Below, piece by piece: positions 8,540 through 16,382 of a DNA stretch of 64,000 bases. Every line of letters begins with the position of its first letter. Within the stretch, counting starts at the first letter, position 1. Made by a program: the position numbers and the translations under genes. This stretch comes from Paenibacillus beijingensis (GTDB taxonomy: Bacteria > Bacillota > Bacilli > Paenibacillales > Paenibacillaceae): the NCBI RefSeq assembly GCF_000961095.1, contig NZ_CP011058.1:4119501-4183500 (forward strand). The letters are read 5' to 3'. The notes beneath the pieces were generated by a model that had not been told where the DNA came from, did no database searches, and saw nothing but the letters and a program-made list of their open reading frames with translations.

Positions 8540-9485
8540 AATCAAAAATTTGAAAAAATATTTTCCTATAAAGAAAGGGCTTATGGGCAAAACCGTAAAC
8601 CATGTAAAAGCGGTAGACGGGCTGGACTTCACCATTTTCAAGGGAGAGACGTTGGGTTTGGTAGGCGAAAGCGGCTGCGGAAAATCCACAACAGGCCGAA
8701 CGATTCTTCAGCTTCTGAAGCCTACCGAGGGGCAAGTATACTACGAGGGTACCAATTTGGCTGCGCTCAAACCGAAAGAACTGCGAAGGTTGCGCCGGGA
8801 TTTTCAGATGGTATTTCAAGATCCTTATTCATCATTGGACCCCCGGCTAACGGTGGACAACGTTATCGCAGAGCCGCTGGTCATTCATAACCTGTACCCT
8901 GGAAAAGAAAAAGAGAGGCGTGTTCATGAACTCCTCGAAATTGTTGGATTGAACAGCAGCCACGCTAAAAGGTATGCTCACGAATTCAGTGGCGGTCAAA
9001 GGCAGCGGATTGGCATTGCACGTGCGCTTGCCTTGAACCCGAAACTGATTGTCGCGGACGAACCGGTATCGGCTCTTGATGTCTCGGTTCAGTCCCAGGT
9101 TATCAATCTTTTTCAGGATTTGCAGGAACAATTTCAACTGACTTATTTATTTATTGCCCACGATTTAAGCGTGGTGAAGCATATCAGCGATCGCGTCGGT
9201 GTCATGTATTTGGGCAGAATGGTCGAACTGGCCGAGAAAAAGGAACTCTTTGCCGACCCGCTGCATCCCTATACGAAAGCCTTGTTATCTGCCGTACCCG
9301 TTCCGGATCCGAAGGCCAAAAAGGAGCGGATTGTGCTCCAAGGGGATGTTCCCAGCCCCGTAAACCCTCCGGAAGGATGCACCTTCCATCCGCGGTGCAG
9401 CGCCTGCTTCGATAAATGCAAGACCGTAAAACCTGAATTTAAAAAAGTGGACAACCGTTATGTCGCTTGCCATTTGTACGATTAA
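8520..9485 (+). CDS. ABC importer ATPase, DppF type
   Basis: A 321-residue ATPase partner of the DppD-type subunit, with Walker A GESGCGKST, signature FSGGQRQR, Walker B LIVADEPVSALD and the C-terminal Cys-rich tail (CTFHPRCSACFDKC). ATG 8520 is placed just after AAGGAGG and overlaps the end of the previous gene; a longer frame back to 8433 has no ribosome site. Together with the permeases and lipoprotein it completes one importer. Confidence 0.92.
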   Translation: MSYPLVEIKNLKKYFPIKKGLMGKTVNHVKAVDGLDFTIFKGETLGLVGESGCGKSTTGRTILQLLKPTEGQVYYEGTNLAALKPKELRRLRRDFQMVFQDPYSSLDPRLTVDNVIAEPLVIHNLYPGKEKERRVHELLEIVGLNSSHAKRYAHEFSGGQRQRIGIARALALNPKLIVADEPVSALDVSVQSQVINLFQDLQEQFQLTYLFIAHDLSVVKHISDRVGVMYLGRMVELAEKKELFADPLHPYTKALLSAVPVPDPKAKKERIVLQGDVPSPVNPPEGCTFHPRCSACFDKCKTVKPEFKKVDNRYVACHLYD

Positions 9486-9507
9486 AAAATGGAGGGAAAT
9501 CGATTCA

Positions 9508-9852
9508 ATGATTAAAATCTCGGATATTCAAACTTTTCGCGAGAAGATCGGGACTGAAAAACCGACCGTTGTTGTGTTTAAAACCGAGTGGTGTCCGGAT
9601 TGCCGATTCATCGAACCGTTTATACCAGAATTGACAGAGCTTTATAAAGAACGGTTCTCGTTTTTTCAGATTGACAGAGACGAATTACCCGATTTGAGCG
9701 AAGAATATCAGATCATGGGCATTCCCAGCTTTATCGTGTTCAAGAGCGGAGAAGAAAAGTCGCGTTATGTAAACAAGCTTAAGAAAACACGTGCAGAGAT
9801 CGAGGCCTTTCTTGATGAAGCGTCGGCAATCTGCAGCAAGGAGGCTCATTAA
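9508..9852 (+). CDS. Thioredoxin-like protein
   Basis: A 114-residue cytosolic thioredoxin fold protein with the redox pair in EWCPDCRFIEPF (Cys-Pro-Asp-Cys) and the cis-Pro loop MGIPSFIVF. The active site is CPDC instead of the usual CGPC, which suggests a special partner and not the general thioredoxin. The ATG at 9508 follows ATGGAGGGA; an upstream in-frame ATG at 9460 overlaps the ATPase gene. Placed between an importer and a C-S lyase it could reduce a disulfide, persulfide or thio-substrate; this is inference. Confidence 0.85.
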   Translation: MIKISDIQTFREKIGTEKPTVVVFKTEWCPDCRFIEPFIPELTELYKERFSFFQIDRDELPDLSEEYQIMGIPSFIVFKSGEEKSRYVNKLKKTRAEIEAFLDEASAICSKEAH

Positions 9853-9854
9853 GT

Positions 9855-10625
9855 TTGTATGTGCACAACCGTATTAAAGAGATGAGTTGGAAGACATTTG
9901 CAGAACGGAAAAAGCAAACAGATCTCGTCATCATTCCCACAGGGGCTTTCGAAGTGTACGGTCCGCATCTGCCCCTCGGGTCCGACACCCTTGTGGCAAT
10001 GAAAATCGCCGAAATGGTGGCTTCGCGGACGAATGCTCTGATCGGCCCAGCGCTAGAGGTTGGGGATTCCTCTATGCTCGATGAATTCCCGGGAACGATT
10101 ACCATCCGGCCAGAAAGCTTCAAAGCGTATTTGGAAGACGTCGTGACAAGTCTGGTGAAATGGGGGTTCAAAGATTTTCTCTTCTTGAATACCCATGCAG
10201 GCAATGTGCCGATCATCAACCAAGTATCCTATTCCCTAAGGAATATTAAAGAGATACGCCGGGCTCAAATCGATTATTGGCGCTTTATCAAGACAATGGA
10301 TTACGGTATTCTCGAGTCGGGGGCGGCAGCTCATTCCCATGCTGGTGAAGCCGGAACCTCGGTCATGATGTATTTGTATCCGGAACTGGTTGATCTAAAC
10401 CGAATGACAGACGAACCGGGAAAATATCAGGATTCTTTTCCGGAGGTCATCAAATACATACCCCTTTCTTCCAAGACCGAATCGGGGACCGTAGGCCGCT
10501 CAACATTGGCGACGCGTGAAAAAGGTGAACAATTGGTTCTGCGGTCAGTGAATCGGATTGTTCGGTTTCTGGTTGAATGTTGGAGTATCCCCGAAAAGGA
10601 AGTGGAACAACATGGAAGTGCCTGA
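9855..10625 (+). CDS. Creatininase-family amidohydrolase 2
   Basis: A second creatininase-superfamily hydrolase, 256 residues, with metal motifs GAFEVYGPHLPLGSD, LNTHAGN and HAGEAGTS. It is a diverged paralogue of the 1,617 gene: the first motif has V-Y-G in place of E-E-H-G, so one acidic/His position differs (EVYGPH against EEHGPH), which may alter metal binding or specificity. TTG start 2 bases after the thioredoxin-like stop; the frame overlaps the next gene by 14 bases. Probably a sequential hydrolysis step in the same pathway. Confidence 0.83.
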   Translation: MYVHNRIKEMSWKTFAERKKQTDLVIIPTGAFEVYGPHLPLGSDTLVAMKIAEMVASRTNALIGPALEVGDSSMLDEFPGTITIRPESFKAYLEDVVTSLVKWGFKDFLFLNTHAGNVPIINQVSYSLRNIKEIRRAQIDYWRFIKTMDYGILESGAAAHSHAGEAGTSVMMYLYPELVDLNRMTDEPGKYQDSFPEVIKYIPLSSKTESGTVGRSTLATREKGEQLVLRSVNRIVRFLVECWSIPEKEVEQHGSA

Positions 10626-11838
10626 GAAGATAAAACCGGACTGGAAATTCGATACGAGAGTCATCCATGCCGGCCAGAAGCCGGACGAGAGGACGGGCGC
10701 CATTTCCCAGTCGATCGTTCCTGCGGTTGCTTATGCTTTTCCGGATACGGAAACGGCTGCTGCAATTGTGGCAGGTCGGCAGGAAGGGACTTATTATGGC
10801 AGGTACGGAAACCCAACCACCCGGATGCTTGAACTAAAAATTGCGGAATTGGAAAACGGCGAGGATAGCATTGGGCTGAGCAGTGGCATGGCCGCCATTT
10901 CCTCATCGCTGCTCGCCTTTTTGCAGAACGGTGATCATCTGTTGGTCACGAAGGATGTATATGGAGGAACATTCAGCTTCGTAACCTCATTAGCGCCGCG
11001 TTTCGGCATTCAGTATGATTTTGTCGATTGTACCGATCCGGATGCCGTTCGAAAGCATATAAGAGACAACACCAAAGCTATCTACATCGAAACTCCTTCA
11101 AACCCCTTGCTGACCGTGCTTGACATTCGCATGTTGGCCGGCATTTCAAAGGAGCGGGGAATCCCGCTGATCGTGGACAATACCTTCATGACCCCGTATT
11201 TGCAACAGCCACTAGATTTGGGGGCCGATTTGGTCGTGCACAGCGCGACCAAATATTTAAACGGGCATGGCGATGTCCTTGCCGGATTTGTCGTGGGCAA
11301 GAAAGAAATCATTCAATTGATTCGCAAAAAGATTGCGGGAGACCTCGGTCAGAATCTGAACGCTTGGGAATCCTTTTTGATCTTAAGAGGAATGAAAACA
11401 ATGGGAATGAGAATAAGAACCCACTGCGACAATGCCCGACAGATTGCCGAATACCTGAGTTTGCATCCCGGTGTGGAAAAGGTCTATTACCCGGGACTCT
11501 CTTCACACCCGCAGCACGAATTGGCCAAAAAGCAAATGAGGGGAATGGGAGGGATTGTTTCTTTTGAGATCAAAGGAGGCATGGACGCAGCTAAAGCTTT
11601 CATGAATCGATTGAGCCTGGCCATAATCTCTTTTAGTCTCGGAGATCCTGAAACACTGGTGCAACACCCGGCCAGTATGACCCATTTTTCCATACCGGCA
11701 AAAGATCGTGAAAAATTCGGAATCTCCGACGGGTTGATTCGGTTGTCGGCAGGGCTTGAAGATCCAGATGATTTGATTTCGGATTTGGATCGGGCGCTTG
11801 CGTTACCGCTACCTGAAAAGTTGAAAAAAGCAGACTGA
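10612..11838 (+). CDS. PLP-dependent C-S lyase / trans-sulfuration enzyme
   Basis: A 408-residue Cys/Met-metabolism PLP enzyme (cystathionine gamma-lyase, methionine gamma-lyase and O-acetylhomoserine sulfhydrylase group). Visible are YGRYGNPTTRMLE, the phosphate-binding SSGMAAISS, the Asp of IVDNTFMTPYLQQP, and the Schiff-base Lys in HSATKYLNGHGDVLAG at about residue 213. ATG 10612 overlaps the preceding gene. Last gene of the operon; it implies that the imported substrate, or a product of it, is a sulfur amino acid from which thiol or sulfide plus a keto acid is released. Subfamily cannot be fixed from motifs alone. Confidence 0.88.
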   Translation: MEVPEKIKPDWKFDTRVIHAGQKPDERTGAISQSIVPAVAYAFPDTETAAAIVAGRQEGTYYGRYGNPTTRMLELKIAELENGEDSIGLSSGMAAISSSLLAFLQNGDHLLVTKDVYGGTFSFVTSLAPRFGIQYDFVDCTDPDAVRKHIRDNTKAIYIETPSNPLLTVLDIRMLAGISKERGIPLIVDNTFMTPYLQQPLDLGADLVVHSATKYLNGHGDVLAGFVVGKKEIIQLIRKKIAGDLGQNLNAWESFLILRGMKTMGMRIRTHCDNARQIAEYLSLHPGVEKVYYPGLSSHPQHELAKKQMRGMGGIVSFEIKGGMDAAKAFMNRLSLAIISFSLGDPETLVQHPASMTHFSIPAKDREKFGISDGLIRLSAGLEDPDDLISDLDRALALPLPEKLKKAD

Positions 11839-12023
11839 ACTATTTCTTTCGTCGCTTCTAGTCAAACTTAAAGAGGAGGCAGTTCTGCTATTTTGTCGGA
11901 GTACAAGAACATATAGACATAAGAAACCGCGTATGCCGCGTAGTTCCTCGATACGTAACAGATACTAATCACCGATAATTAGGATGATATTTAATGACAT
12001 CTCCTTACAACACTTATCTTTAA
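11839..12023 (+). other. Non-coding junction between module 1 and sigK copy 2
   Basis: About 185 AT-rich bases with no credible gene. An AGGAGG (11,874-11,879) is not followed by an open frame. No strong terminator is seen after the C-S lyase gene. This is where the 5' third of sigK should be if copy 2 were complete, so it marks a recombination junction. Confidence 0.5.
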
Positions 12024-12565
12024 GTGATTAATGAAGTGACATCAGGTTGTGTTCACAACGTCAAAAAATTCGATAACACTGGAGAAGATTTGGAAGACCT
12101 CATTTCAATCGGCACAATCGGCCTAATCAAAGCGATCGAAAGCTTCCAGACGGGGAAAGGCACAAAACTGGCAACGTTTGCGGCCCGCTGCATCGAGAAC
12201 GAGATATTGATGCACCTGCGGTCGCTGAAGAAAACCAGGAAGGACGTATCGCTGCACGACCCGATCGGAACGGACAAAGAGGGGAACGAAATCACGCTGA
12301 TCGACATCCTTGGCTCGGAAACGGACGATGTGGTCGACAAGGTACAGCTGAAAATCGAGAAGTCAAAGATTTATAAAAACCTGGAAATATTGGACGATCG
12401 GGAAAAAGAGGTCGTGATCAACCGTTTCGGACTGGAGCATGGCGGGGAAGAGCGGACGCAGCGCGAATTGCCAAGGAGCTCGGGATCTCGCGCAGCTACG
12501 TCTCGCGCATCGAGAAGCGGGCGCTGATGAAGCTGTATCATGAATTTTATAAGGCGAAGAAGTGA
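12024..12565 (+). pseudogene. sigK: sigK copy 2, 5'-truncated and frameshifted
   Basis: Homology to sigma-K begins abruptly at HNVKKFDNTGEDLEDLISIG (region 2) and runs through region 4. The first 65-70 residues (sigma-K pro-region and start of region 2) are missing. Near 12,469 one base is lost in the codons for QREIAKEL (copy 1 reads GAGATTGCG, this one GAATTGCC), so the frame runs off into unrelated residues. The original frame resumes one position over and reaches LYHEFYKAKK and a TGA at 12,563-12,565. Non-functional as written. Confidence 0.85.
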
Positions 12566-12570
12566 AGAAG

Positions 12571-12603
12571 AGCCCGGGCTTGGGAAGCCCGGGCTCTGTT
12601 CTT
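12571..12603 (+). terminator. Terminator of sigK copy 2
   Basis: GAGCCCGGGCTT pairs perfectly with AAGCCCGGGCTC around a 4-base loop, followed by a T-rich tail, just after the copy 2 stop. Confidence 0.8.
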
Positions 12604-12673
12604 ATTTTCGCCAGCGAGGTCATCATGGCGCTGAATCCCTTCCACACCTCGATGCCTTTGCCGGTTGGCAGGG

Positions 12674-13801
12674 TCAGATGTAGCCGGGCATCGGCGGCAC
12701 GCCCAGGAATACCGAGCCGGCGTTGTCGTACATGCCTTCGCTGAGGAATGCGTGCTGGGTCACGACCATCGCGTCGCGCAGATAGCGCTGCAGCGGGTGC
12801 CCGTCGTAGATCGCCGCGGTGCCGGCAAGCAGGTAGGCTGACTGAACAGCGCTCGCGCCTGCGCGGGTAGCTTGTACGGATGCCAGACGCAGCATGCTTG
12901 TTTGGTCAGCGGAGACACCGTCGCCCCTCAGGATCGAGTCCCAAGCGGAATCGGTGGCCTCGTAGAAGAAGGCGCGCGCCGACCTTAACGAGGCTTCTGC
13001 CTTTGCCACGGCGATTCGCAGGTAAGCGCGATCGGCCATCTTCGGTGCACCGGTGATGCCAGTACGGCCACCGGCCATTCGAGAAACTTCATCAAGCGCG
13101 GCGCGGGCGACGCCAAGATTGACCACCGCCAGTACCTGCGCCGCATAAGCGATGGATGGGTACTGGTAAAGCGGCTCATCGATAGAAGGCACACCGCCAC
13201 GAACAAAGGTCATTTCGTCAGAGACGAAAACATCTTTCACCCGCAGGTCATGGCTGCCCGTTCCTCGCAGCCCGAACACTTCCCAGTTCTCGACGATTTC
13301 CACGTCCTCGGGCATGAGCACGGCGGTGCGCGGCTTGCCGCCGTCCCCGGCGCCAATACCGACGCCGAGAATGTCGGCGCCCTTGCAGCCGCTCGCGAAC
13401 TTCCAGAGACCGTTCACGCGCCAGCCGCCCTCGACCTTCTCTGCGGGCTGGATTGGAAACAGGCCGCCCGCGAACGCCAAGTCCGGCCCATTTGCGTAAA
13501 GGCGTGCGAGCGTGTCGCGCGGCAGGGCCGCCAGGTAGACCCCAGCAGAGCCGAAGCTCGCCACCCATCCGGCGGAGCCGTCAGCCTCGGAGATGGTTTC
13601 GATCAGCCTGAGGAACTCCGAGGGCGAGCTGGCATCGCCGCCAAAGCAACGCGGCGTAGCAGCACGAAAGACGCCCAGTTGCTTTAGTTGCGCTACCATG
13701 TCCCGAGGCACGTGCCGCTTCGCGTCAAATTCGTCCCGTCGGGCGCGGATTTCGGTAAGTACGCGGTTGAGCAGGTTCGGACTTTGCACTTCAACTTTCA
13801 T
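12674..13801 (-). CDS. Acyl-CoA-dehydrogenase-like flavin monooxygenase
   Basis: A 375-residue protein with the acyl-CoA dehydrogenase fold as used by FMNH2/FADH2-dependent oxygenases (HsaA, DszC, IacA/IifC group): an N-terminal helical domain, the beta-domain region GGWRVNGLWKFASGCKGAD, and a C-terminal helical bundle. A reduced-flavin supplier, the FMN reductase, is encoded divergently at 14,407. The gene is much richer in G+C than its neighbours and reads like a proteobacterial gene, yet has a Bacillus-style AAAGGAGGAAACAATC site before its ATG, pointing to horizontal transfer. Substrate (indole, sulfone or aromatic) not determinable; a true acyl-CoA dehydrogenase is less likely. Confidence 0.75.
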   Translation of the reverse strand: MKVEVQSPNLLNRVLTEIRARRDEFDAKRHVPRDMVAQLKQLGVFRAATPRCFGGDASSPSEFLRLIETISEADGSAGWVASFGSAGVYLAALPRDTLARLYANGPDLAFAGGLFPIQPAEKVEGGWRVNGLWKFASGCKGADILGVGIGAGDGGKPRTAVLMPEDVEIVENWEVFGLRGTGSHDLRVKDVFVSDEMTFVRGGVPSIDEPLYQYPSIAYAAQVLAVVNLGVARAALDEVSRMAGGRTGITGAPKMADRAYLRIAVAKAEASLRSARAFFYEATDSAWDSILRGDGVSADQTSMLRLASVQATRAGASAVQSAYLLAGTAAIYDGHPLQRYLRDAMVVTQHAFLSEGMYDNAGSVFLGVPPMPGYI

Positions 13802-13849
13802 GATTGTTTCCTCCTTTGGATGTTTTAATTTAGGGGTATATTTGCGGCG

Positions 13850-14080
13850 TTAGGATTCCAATAAGAAGAATGGACGCCCAATGATGGCCTTAAGACGGAA
13901 ATAACGGTCGATTCCGGTAGCGCGGAATGCGTGAGTCATATTTGTTACTGTCTGCAAATTCGGAACATCGTAAAGTAATACGGCGTGATAGCCCTTATCT
14001 CCCGCATGACCGGCAGTAAGGATATCTCTGTCAAAAGTTCCTAGAAGCGTAATATCGTATTGCTTCCAGCCGGAAATCAC
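13850..14080 (-). CDS. Small protein, possible alpha/beta-barrel partner of the monooxygenase
   Basis: A 76-residue frame reading ISGWKQYDITLLGTFDRDIL and ending IIGRPFFLLES, 48 bases upstream of the monooxygenase and in the same direction. It resembles the small uncharacterised proteins encoded beside IacA/IifC-type oxygenases, but I cannot confirm the family. The start is unclear: the frame opens with GTG at 14,080, while the only good ribosome site (AGAGGTG) serves an ATG at 14,094 in another frame that closes after 20 codons. A frameshift near the 5' end is possible, so the gene may be damaged. Confidence 0.45.
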   Translation of the reverse strand: MISGWKQYDITLLGTFDRDILTAGHAGDKGYHAVLLYDVPNLQTVTNMTHAFRATGIDRYFRLKAIIGRPFFLLES

Positions 14081-14094
14081 TTCGTTCAGCCATG

Positions 14095-14319
14095 CAAATC
14101 ACCTCTTCAATCAATTGATTTGTTAAAGGATGTTACTGTTTGTTCCACACCACTAACATTAAATTAATTTACATTTGAAGAAACCAATCGAACCTTGCTG
14201 TATTTTTTAGGTTTTACTGTATGAATCGATCAGTCTTACTAAACGACTATGAATAAGTCATACCGGAGTTTTTTTTAGGAACCGTGGCATATGGGAGAGA
14301 TTCAATAAAACAAGAAATA
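14095..14319. other. AT-rich divergent intergenic region
   Basis: The spacer between the divergent oxygenase and FMN-reductase genes, with no credible gene. It should hold the minus-strand promoter, but I see no clear -10/-35 pair for it. Confidence 0.4.
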
Positions 14320-14362
14320 AGTAAACTTCTTTACAATAAACTTGAGTGACTCAAATTATAAT
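14320..14362 (+). promoter_or_regulatory. Class II Crp/Fnr-type promoter of the FMN reductase gene
   Basis: A palindrome AGTAAA-N4-TTTACA (14,320-14,335) lies 21 bases before TATAAT (14,357-14,362). Taking the transcription start 7 bases after the -10, the palindrome centre is at -41.5, the standard class II activator position, and there is no separate good -35. A second inverted repeat, TTGAG-TGA-CTCAA, lies at 14,342-14,354. The same palindrome/-10 spacing recurs at 14,958-15,000. Confidence 0.65.
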
Positions 14363-14406
14363 AGAAGCAAACTAACCATTATTTAAAATTATGAGGAGAG
14401 CAGAAG

Positions 14407-14943
14407 ATGAAACTATTAGGGATTTCCGGAACGATTACAGGGTCGAAAACAGTGGTTGTGGTGAATAAAGTGTTAGAAAAAATACAAGCGGATTACCCGG
14501 AAATAGAGGTTGAATTGCTGGATTTAAAAAAATTCGATGTGCAGTTTTGCGATGGACGAGATCCGTCTACTTACACGGGAGATACGAAAAAGGTTATCGA
14601 TCTCGTTTCTTCTGCAGATTTTTATATCATTGGTACGCCTATTTTCCAAGGATCCATTACAGGAGCACTAAAAAATCTGTTTGATCTGGTTCACCCACAA
14701 GCTTTGCGTAATAAAGTGATGGGCTTTGTGGCTACAGGGGGAACCTACCAGCATTATCTTGTCGTTGAGAATCAATTGAAGCCGATCGCCGGTTACTTTA
14801 GAGCTTTCGTGGCCCCGGGCTATGTTTATGCTCAAAATGATCACTTTAATAAGCAAAATGAAATCATCGACGCGGAGGTTCTGGAAAGAATTCATAATTT
14901 GGCCGATGAAGTCGTTATGATGCAAAAAGCCTTAAAAGTATAA
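14407..14943 (+). CDS. NAD(P)H-dependent FMN reductase
   Basis: A 178-residue flavodoxin-like reductase of the SsuE/MsuE/YwqN group. The phosphate-binding GISGTITGSKT at the N-terminus and the isoalloxazine loop GTPIFQGSITGALKNLFD are clear. It reduces free FMN with NAD(P)H, and reduced flavin is then used by a two-component oxygenase. The acyl-CoA-dehydrogenase-like monooxygenase encoded divergently is the obvious client. ATG start after GAGGAG. Controlled by the Crp/Fnr-type promoter just upstream. Confidence 0.88.
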   Translation: MKLLGISGTITGSKTVVVVNKVLEKIQADYPEIEVELLDLKKFDVQFCDGRDPSTYTGDTKKVIDLVSSADFYIIGTPIFQGSITGALKNLFDLVHPQALRNKVMGFVATGGTYQHYLVVENQLKPIAGYFRAFVAPGYVYAQNDHFNKQNEIIDAEVLERIHNLADEVVMMQKALKV

Positions 14944-14957
14944 AAATTAAGTATTTG

Positions 14958-15000
14958 TGTAAATCGCTTTACAATTTTGATCTGTAAAAGTTCGTATAAT
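14958..15000 (+). promoter_or_regulatory. Class II Crp/Fnr-type promoter of the Rieske operon
   Basis: Perfect palindrome TGTAAA-TCGC-TTTACA (14,958-14,973), again exactly 21 bases before TATAAT (14,995-15,000), so centred at -41.5. Together with the 14,320 site this predicts activation of both transcription units by one regulator, most simply the Crp/Fnr protein encoded at 17,677. A 95-base leader follows. Confidence 0.7.
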
Positions 15001-15094
15001 TTGATTCAAGCCAATACATTTATGTTCTACGCAATTTTTAACAATTGCATACGAATGCTAAATTTCCAGCAAAAATAATAGGAGGTTCAACCAC

Positions 15095-16378
15095 ATGTTA
15101 AAAACTGAAGATAACAAACTCTTAACCCAAACGGATGCGGGCACACCCATGGGCGAATTATTTCGCAAATACTGGATTCCAGTCGTTAACTCGAATGAGA
15201 TTGCAGAACCGAATGGCAAGCCGTTGAAAATTAAAATTTTGGGAGAAGATTTGCTCATTTTCCGGGATTCGGAAGGTAAAGTGGGACTCGTTGACGAGAA
15301 ATGTCCACACCGTCGTACATCTTTATCTCTAGGTATTAACGCTGATTGTGGATTAACCTGTATCTACCATGGATGGAAATTTGATGTGGAAGGAAACTGT
15401 TTGGATATCCCTTCAGAACCGGCCGAAAGCAAAATGAAAAAAGCAATTCATTTAAAATCCTATTCGGTGCAAGAAAAGAACGGCATCATTTGGGGATACC
15501 TTGGTCCCAAAGAATCCGAACCGCCGTTTCCTGAATTTTACTGGATGGGTCTCCCTGACGATCAACTGATTTCAGAACGTGTTTGGCAGGAATGCAACTA
15601 CCTTCAGGTTATGGAAAATGATGTGGATTATGTGCATGCCGCTTTTTTGCATAAGGCTTTGAATGAACAGAATATTAGCAGCGAATTATTAAGCAGCGAT
15701 CTGGGGATCAATCCATCTCATCCTTTGGTGAAGAATCCTCCGGTTAAACAAGCGGTTGAGAATACGAATTACGGTAAACGTTGCATAGGTGTTGGCGTTG
15801 AGGATGAGGACAATTTTGCTTTTATGGAAATTCATTATATTTTCCCATTCTATACCTTTCCACCGCGGATGGAGGGTGAGGATGGCATGTGGCATGCATT
15901 TATTCCGCGCGATGACCACAGCACATGGAGCTGGGATGTCCAATTCTCCCATAATAAACCGATTGACGGGGCAGGGCAAAGCCAAAGAAGAGGCTTAATC
16001 TTGGACGAAAACTTCCGTAAGCTTCGTAACCTTGGAAACGATTATGAGCAGGACCGCGACTTGATGATTGATGGCAATTATTCGGGAATTCGCGGAATCG
16101 CCAATCAGGACCATGCGGTAACGGAGACGATGGGGCCAATCGTTGACCGCTCCAAGGAGCATCTGGGAACCAGTGATTTGCCACTCATTCATATACGCAG
16201 AATGCTGCTTGAGCAGGTTAAGGGTTTAAAGAAGAAAGAAAAAGAACTGCACGAAATTCCATTAAAGAAGCTCTTCAGCTGCGGAACAGTGGATTCGAAA
16301 ACAAAAACCTGGAGAGAGGCTATCCCGCTTCAAGAAAGCTTTCAGCTGGGCACTGACAAACATTTTGAGGAGACCTGA
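15095..16378 (+). CDS. Rieske non-heme iron oxygenase, large subunit
   Basis: A 427-residue ring-hydroxylating oxygenase. The Rieske [2Fe-2S] ligands are CPH (DEKCPHRRTSLSLG) and CIYHGW at about residues 70-92. The mononuclear iron site with its bridging Asp is in ENDVDYVHAAFLHKAL. It resembles the phthalate-4,5-dioxygenase/demethylase branch that works without a small subunit. It needs a ferredoxin/reductase; none of the classic type is adjacent, so the CysJ-like reductase at 18,422 is a possible donor. Follows GGAGG. Substrate unknown. Confidence 0.88.
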   Translation: MLKTEDNKLLTQTDAGTPMGELFRKYWIPVVNSNEIAEPNGKPLKIKILGEDLLIFRDSEGKVGLVDEKCPHRRTSLSLGINADCGLTCIYHGWKFDVEGNCLDIPSEPAESKMKKAIHLKSYSVQEKNGIIWGYLGPKESEPPFPEFYWMGLPDDQLISERVWQECNYLQVMENDVDYVHAAFLHKALNEQNISSELLSSDLGINPSHPLVKNPPVKQAVENTNYGKRCIGVGVEDEDNFAFMEIHYIFPFYTFPPRMEGEDGMWHAFIPRDDHSTWSWDVQFSHNKPIDGAGQSQRRGLILDENFRKLRNLGNDYEQDRDLMIDGNYSGIRGIANQDHAVTETMGPIVDRSKEHLGTSDLPLIHIRRMLLEQVKGLKKKEKELHEIPLKKLFSCGTVDSKTKTWREAIPLQESFQLGTDKHFEET

Positions 16379-16382
16379 TTCC

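Noticed and set aside
128..12023. Module 1 as a classical skin prophage
   Set aside because: No recombinase, phage or conjugation genes are present; only the sigK location resembles skin.
12024..12565. sigK copy 2 as a working sigma factor
   Set aside because: The 5' third is missing and a single-base deletion destroys the DNA-binding helix.
14342..14354. TTGAG-TGA-CTCAA as the main Fnr site
   Set aside because: Half-site spacing is one base short of an Fnr box and its centre would be near -21; the -41.5 palindrome upstream is the better activator site. It could still bind a repressor.
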